Shown here one piece after another: positions 22,004-24,239 of a stretch of 24,239 nt of DNA. The notes under the pieces are model-generated. The model saw only the letters and a list, made by a program, of their open reading frames with translations, had not been told where the DNA came from and ran no database searches. This DNA is from Chara braunii. Its lineage: Eukaryota; Streptophyta; Charophyceae; Charales; Characeae. The DNA lies in the NCBI GenBank assembly GCA_003427395.1, contig BFEA01000015.1, positions 4,883,187-4,907,425 on the forward strand. The letters are read 5' to 3'. Both the position numbers and the translations under genes were made by a program. Within the stretch, counting starts at the first letter, position 1. The number at the start of each line of letters is the position of its first letter.

Positions 22004-22033
22004 AAGTGAGGGAGTAGGGCAAGTTGATCTACA

Positions 22034-22134
22034 GTCTTCACCTGAATAGAACGTCCGGTTATTATAACTGCATCTGGATGGAAAGTTGCCCCGAGTGCAG
22101 TCACAATGACTGGGCGTTCAAGTCGGGTGAAGAC
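22034..22134. mobile_element. Family C hairpin element, copy C3
   Basis: GTCTTCACCTGAATAGAACG and TCCGGTTATTATAACTG oppose CAGTCACAATGACTGGG, CGTTCAAGTCGGGTGAAGAC. The outermost GTCTTCACC/GGTGAAGAC are perfect complements. 101 bp, no coding content. Confidence 0.84.
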
Positions 22135-22555
22135 GGTATGCTTGTTACGATGAAAGGATGCAGAAAAAAAACTGCAGCATCTGACTTGGGTAACGTCTTC
22201 TGGAGCAGATACAGGTGCGCTATCATATTGTAGTTTTATATTAGAATTAAACTTATTAAAGAAAAGAAAACAGTAAAGTACAGAGAATGTGTGTCCACCA
22301 ATCGGCCACCAATCAGCCTCGATATAAGTTAATACCTGAAATTCTCTGCAGCGAAACGGCCAGATATTTTTTTTCTTCTTGTCTTTTTCAAGCTTTTTCT
22401 TTAAGAAATGAGTGTGGCGGCGTCAGGTTTTGAGTTCGGAACAGGCAAAAAAAAACACAAAATGGCATTTTCGCCATGGCAGCCGTTTTGAAATGCAAAA
22501 AGAACACAACAATAGCAGTCCGGCAGTGCCCCCAGTTTAGATTAAGCACATTTGT
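22135..22555. other. No gene seen
   Basis: Contains a local duplication CCACCAATCGGCCACCAATC near 22295 and A/T-rich patches. No recognised gene. Confidence 0.5.
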
Positions 22556-22661
22556 CATGTCCCATGCAATCCCAGGCCGTCCCATGCCGTCCCAAGCTGG
22601 AGCAGGCCATCCCAGGCTCTTTACCGGGTCGTCCCAAGCTGTCCCAGGCCCTCTACCGGGC
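22556..22661. repeat. Decamer minisatellite (GGCCGTCCCA-type)
   Basis: About ten variants of CCGTCCCATG and GCTGTCCCAG, with two CTCTxTACCGGG blocks interspersed. On the minus strand it yields Trp/Pro/Gly-rich peptides (PAWDGMGRPG) that are repeat products. Confidence 0.85.
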
Positions 22662-22692
22662 CATGTCCTTCCATCCCCCTGTACAGGGCTAC

Positions 22693-22847
22693 CTTCGTCC
22701 CTCGAACACAACGCACCCTCACCACAGCCTCACCACGGCTGTATTGGACTGCAATGACAGCTTGTATACATTAACCCCCTAACAAATGTATAAAGCTGTC
22801 AGTCTCATAGAGCCGCTATGAGGGCGCTTTGTACTCAGGGGAAGAAG
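22693..22847. mobile_element. Family H hairpin element, copy H1
   Basis: CTTCGTCCCTCGAACACAAC and GCACCCTCACCAC oppose ATGAGGGCGCTTTGTACTCA, GGGGAAGAAG. A nested inner palindrome, GACAGCTTGTATACATT (22756-22772) against AATGTATAAAGCTGTC (22785-22800), forms the tip. 155 bp. The terminus resembles family C (CTTCACCCGAATACAACG). Confidence 0.78.
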
Positions 22848-22861
22848 CCACATTCACAACC

Positions 22862-22865
<4 letters not shown>

Positions 22866-22930
<65 letters not shown>

Positions 22931-22938
22931 CAGAGAGT
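22866..22938. repeat. (GA)n microsatellite
   Basis: About 36 GA units, the last with ACAGAGAGA interruptions. It separates H1 from H2. Confidence 0.95.
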
Positions 22939-22952
22939 CCATGCACAGGCAG

Positions 22953-23096
22953 CTTCCCTTCCTCCCCCGAACACAAAGCACCGTCAACACGGCTCTACAG
23001 TACTGCAGAGGTGGTTTGTATACATTCACTCCGTAAATATTGTATACAATCTAACGGAGCTACAATGAGGGTGCATTGTGCTCCAGCGAAGAAGGG
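22953..23096. mobile_element. Family H hairpin element, copy H2
   Basis: CTTCCCTTCCTCCCCCGAAC and ACAAAGCACCGTCAACACGG oppose ACAATGAGGGTGCATTGTGC, TCCAGCGAAGAAGGG. The inner TTGTATACA pair is again nested at the tip (GTATACATTC and TTGTATACAA). 144 bp. Confidence 0.78.
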
Positions 23097-23137
23097 ATGT
23101 CGAAGTGAGAGAAAGAGTGTCCGCATTGCCACCTCCA

Positions 23138-23210
23138 TTCTTCCCCCAGACAACACTCACCCTCACAACGTCTGTATCAGACCGCAAAGATAGCTTGTGT
23201 ACATTTGCAC
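23138..23210. mobile_element. Family H element, left part only (H3)
   Basis: ATTCTTCCCCCAGACAACAC, TCACCCTCACAACGTCTG and AGATAGCTTGTGTACATTTG match the left two thirds of H1, then similarity stops before the right arm. Confidence 0.6.
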
Positions 23211-23400
23211 TCCCATTCATTCGCCACACACGCAGAGATGGAAAACGAAAAACACGAGGGGAGGAGGGGAAAATTAACAGCTGAAGAGAAGGAAAACGAA
23301 GAGGAAGAGAAATTTAGCTGTATGGCTGGAGAAATGTTTCATCGATCTTCTTTTTTTTGTTCACCCAACGGACATGGATGATGTGTGTGCGTGTGTGTGC

Positions 23401-23403
<3 letters not shown>
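23211..23403. other. No gene seen; purine-rich, then TG tract
   Basis: GGAAAACGAAAAACACGAGG-type purine-rich sequence, then GTGTGTGCGTGTGTGTGC before the next GA tract. Confidence 0.5.

Positions 23404-23442
<39 letters not shown>
23404..23442. repeat. (GA)n microsatellite
   Basis: About 19 GA units. Confidence 0.95.
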
Positions 23443-23445
<3 letters not shown>

Positions 23446-23770
23446 ACTGTGGCTCGAGAAGGACTTTTACCAGAGTGGGCCTTGCGTTGCACCGATGTAG
23501 CGGTGGTGGGGCATTGGGAGTCCAGATGGGGCTACACCCTAGGTGCATGGGAAAGAACAGGTGTCCCAAACGCTTTCGAACCGCTGGTACCCTGTGCTAG
23601 CCCCTATTCCACACGAATAGGACCGGCTTGGTACCTGGGAAGGAACCGGTACCCTCCGTGAGTGAACTGCCTAAAGCAATCTATGGCTGGTCTGAAATAA
23701 CTGCCTGAGTTTTAACCACCGTTTTCAACTCAGGGCCTCAGGCCAGGAAACAAAATTGCAATTCCAGCCG
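23443..23770. other. No gene seen
   Basis: Unassigned. ACCGGCTTGGTACCTGGGAA and GGAACCGGTACCCTCC recall the GGTACC-rich stretch at 1.3-1.5 kb. Confidence 0.45.
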
Positions 23771-23838
23771 CCCTTTTCGGCCTAGTTGGAAAGGGCCCTT
23801 GTCTTTTCGCCTCGTTGAAAAGGGCCCTTTTCAGCCTA
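23771..23838. repeat. Short tandem and inverted GGGCCC repeats
   Basis: CCTTTTCGGCCTAGTTGGAA, AGGGCCCTTGTC is followed by TTTTCGCCTCGTTGAAAAGG, GCCCTTTTCAGCCTACC. Two units of about 33 bp, each centred on AGGGCCCTT. Confidence 0.75.
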
Positions 23839-23842
23839 CCGT

Positions 23843-23903
23843 CTTCCCCCGAACATAACGCATCTGTGATGTATTCGAGTTCTCCGAAAACACCGCTTTT
23901 CGG
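23843..23903. mobile_element. Family H-like terminus with hairpin
   Basis: CTTCCCCCGAACATAACGCA (from 23843) matches the H terminus. CCGAAAA-CACCGC-TTTTCGG (23884-23903) is a perfect 7-bp hairpin. Whether this and the next palindrome form one decayed H copy is unclear. Confidence 0.5.
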
Positions 23904-23918
23904 AAAGTTACCCTTTTC

Positions 23919-23997
23919 TTCGAATACAAGGGCACTTCGACTATAACGCATATGCGTTATATTTGAATTTCACGAAGAGAAAATTGTTGTATTCGAA
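23919..23997. repeat. Nested palindrome, 79 bp
   Basis: Outer arms TTCGAATACAA (23919-23929) and TTGTATTCGAA (23987-23997) are perfect complements. Between them TATAACGCATATGCGTTATA (23942-23961) is a perfect 20-bp palindrome. The core AATACAA/TATAACGC echoes families C and H. Confidence 0.88.
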
Positions 23998-24104
23998 TAT
24001 AACCTTTTTTTTTCCTTTTTCCCCGAAGGTCAGCGCCTGCTCCGTTCTCGCCCTGGTGAACAGGACAGGCCCGTGCAGGCCTGTAATCACAGGTCACTGC
24101 CCAT
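23998..24104. other. No gene seen
   Basis: T-rich then ordinary sequence before the CT tract. Confidence 0.5.

Positions 24105-24146
<42 letters not shown>
24105..24146. repeat. (CT)n microsatellite
   Basis: About 20 CT units. Confidence 0.95.
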
Positions 24147-24148
<2 letters not shown>

Positions 24149-24202
24149 CCCTATGCTCTTCTTCAGGCAAGAAACTGCCCTCCAGGTCACTGACACGCGC
24201 TG

Positions 24203-24207
<5 letters not shown>

Positions 24208-24239
<32 letters not shown>
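24208..24239. repeat. (CT)n microsatellite at window end
   Basis: About 16 CT units, running off the end of the window. Confidence 0.95.

Larger units (their letters stand above)
21256..22025. repeat. Degenerate tandem array K, three units, invaded by hairpin elements
   Basis: GCGCACCTGCATCAGATGTA plus GTTAATCAAAC begins units near 21258, 21703 and 21925. Each continues with a GGGCAAGCTG-type word and, where intact, ATATGTGTG, GCTGACTGAGTG and a GTGCCxAACAAATC block. In unit 1 the join between TAATCAAACG and GGGCAAGCTGG holds family B element 21300-21422. In unit 3 the corresponding join holds a partial family C element (21961-22003). Confidence 0.7.

Noticed and set aside
1-24239. CRISPR array, prophage, operon or rRNA
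   Set aside because: No regularly spaced unique spacers, phage-type genes, ribosome-binding sites or rRNA segments were seen. Content is typical of a nuclear eukaryotic genome.

Overview
This window looks like repeat-dense, gene-poor nuclear DNA of a green plant or alga. The main support is eight U6 spliceosomal snRNA retrocopies. Where the 3' half is present, it carries the plant/green-algal version (AAATCGAGAAATGGTCCAAA) rather than the animal version. A streptophyte with a large repeat-rich genome, such as a charophyte, would fit, but I cannot identify the species. There is no bacterial-type gene organisation, no operon and no long conserved protein. Almost every long open frame is created by a homopolymer, a GA or GAA microsatellite, or a minisatellite.

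Layout. 1-3.6 kb: hairpin element A1, a cluster of plus-strand U6 retrocopies, a minus-strand tRNA-derived SINE and a tandem pair of hairpin element B. 3.6-6.5 kb: a plus-strand tRNA-like SINE head, two hairpins, a second SINE, another B element, and composite repeat E-L. 6.6-9.5 kb: a 240-bp polypurine tract, hairpin C1, a 12-bp minisatellite and a CCATAA-type tract. 9.6-10.0 kb: a U6 retrocopy with poly(A) tail and target-site duplication (TSD), inserted into a minus-strand frame with 11-residue LEA-like repeats. This is the only stretch that looks protein coding. 10.0-12.3 kb: tandem repeats, including a TGACGTC-bearing 19-bp array. 12.3-15.6 kb: a SINE interrupted by hairpin A2, which carries a triplicated arm; E units; G-rich minisatellites; a second L copy; a strong inverted repeat. 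15.8-18.6 kb: hairpins C2, D, F1, F2 and A3. 18.6-19.9 kb: a diverged repeat pair, then a U2 retrocopy and a U6 retrocopy within 330 bp, each with a clear TSD. 20-22.2 kb: palindromes and a degenerate tandem array (K) invaded by B and C elements. 22.5-24.2 kb: decamer repeats, three hairpin elements (H) alternating with GA tracts, and a nested palindrome.

How it fits together. Two processes dominate. One is retroposition of small RNAs (U6, U2, tRNA-like) with A-rich tails and, in three cases, short direct duplications, as expected of LINE-type machinery acting in trans. The other is spread and nesting of short (about 85-170 bp) nearly self-complementary elements in at least six families, several sharing the core GAAYAYAACGC. 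No LINE or transposase gene lies in the window, so both would depend on enzymes encoded elsewhere. All family names (A, B, C and so on) are mine and were assigned by eye; no database search was possible.
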